The position numbers were made by a program, and so were the translations under genes. DNA of 64,000 bases, from the NCBI GenBank assembly GCA_025331565.1, contig JAFREQ010000014.1, positions 9,070,501 to 9,134,500 on the forward strand, read 5' to 3'. Under the pieces are notes generated by a model. It worked only from the letters and a program-made list of their open reading frames with translations, had not been told where the DNA came from and ran no database searches. This DNA comes from Holacanthus passer. Taxonomy: Eukaryota; Chordata; Actinopteri; Pomacanthidae. Shown one piece after another: positions 63,802 through 64,000 of this stretch. The first letter of the stretch is position 1. Every line of letters begins with the position of its first letter.

Positions 63802-64000
63802 CTTTAACACACATATTTATCACATGGTCACATTTATCATGATAAAGTATCATACAGGTATTGGCTGAACATTCAGTACAACTCAGAAAATATGATTATC
63901 TCTGTTCCAAGGAAAGCACTGGCAAGGTTTGGATATCTAACAGGAAATATATTAATACAATATTTGAGTGGTTTATTGACCTATCAGTTACATAATAATG
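63802..64000 (-). other. slc6a8 intron running off the right edge
   Basis: The acceptor at 63803-63802 (AAAG) precedes the first visible exon. No upstream exon occurs before the window ends. Confidence 0.7.

Noticed and set aside
1..64000. A previously undescribed multi-gene system (operon-like, defence or biosynthetic)
   Set aside because: All recognisable genes are ordinary vertebrate families in unrelated roles, on both strands, with large introns. Nothing in the sequence ties them together.

Overview
The window is nuclear DNA of a teleost fish, probably a percomorph. It has intron-rich vertebrate genes with GT-AG introns, long (CA)n microsatellites, and dispersed repeats typical of fish: L1-like and L2-like LINEs, MITE-like elements and GATAA-tailed fragments. 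No bacterial, phage or organellar content is visible. Exon coordinates were worked out by hand from splice signals, reading phase and remembered vertebrate family sequences; no database was searched.

Layout. (1) 169-2248, minus: the 5' half of samhd1, a dNTP triphosphohydrolase with SAM and HD domains; the rest lies beyond the left edge. (2) About 2.7-10.9 kb: five broken tandem copies of two samhd1 HD-domain exons with their introns. One copy is split by a 5'-truncated L1-like retrotransposon (3361-7173, 11-bp target-site duplication), and another is invaded by a 1.1-kb element with inverted termini (9459-10565). (3) About 11-17 kb: intergenic, with a hairpin palindrome and an L2-type LINE fragment. 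(4) 17184-29901, minus: a NUAK-family (NUAK1-like) kinase in seven exons, 680 codons. (5) 31490-35384, minus: kbtbd12, a BTB-BACK-kelch protein in nine exons, about 615 codons. (6) 35.4-43.0 kb: intergenic repeats. (7) 42989-52853, plus: an slc26a6-like anion exchanger in nineteen coding exons, 786 codons. (8) 55105-63801, minus: slc6a8, the creatine transporter, twelve exons; the first coding exon(s) lie beyond the right edge. slc26a6 and slc6a8 converge on a 2.3-kb intergenic stretch.

The genes share no obvious pathway: nucleotide-pool control, an LKB1-activated kinase, a probable ubiquitin-ligase adaptor and two solute carriers. This is ordinary vertebrate gene order, not an operon. I see no unknown biological system. 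The most notable structures are the samhd1 exon array, a long (UG)n tract against the 3' splice site of an exactly in-frame kelch exon in kbtbd12, a GC-AG intron in the same gene, and an enlarged extracellular loop in slc6a8.
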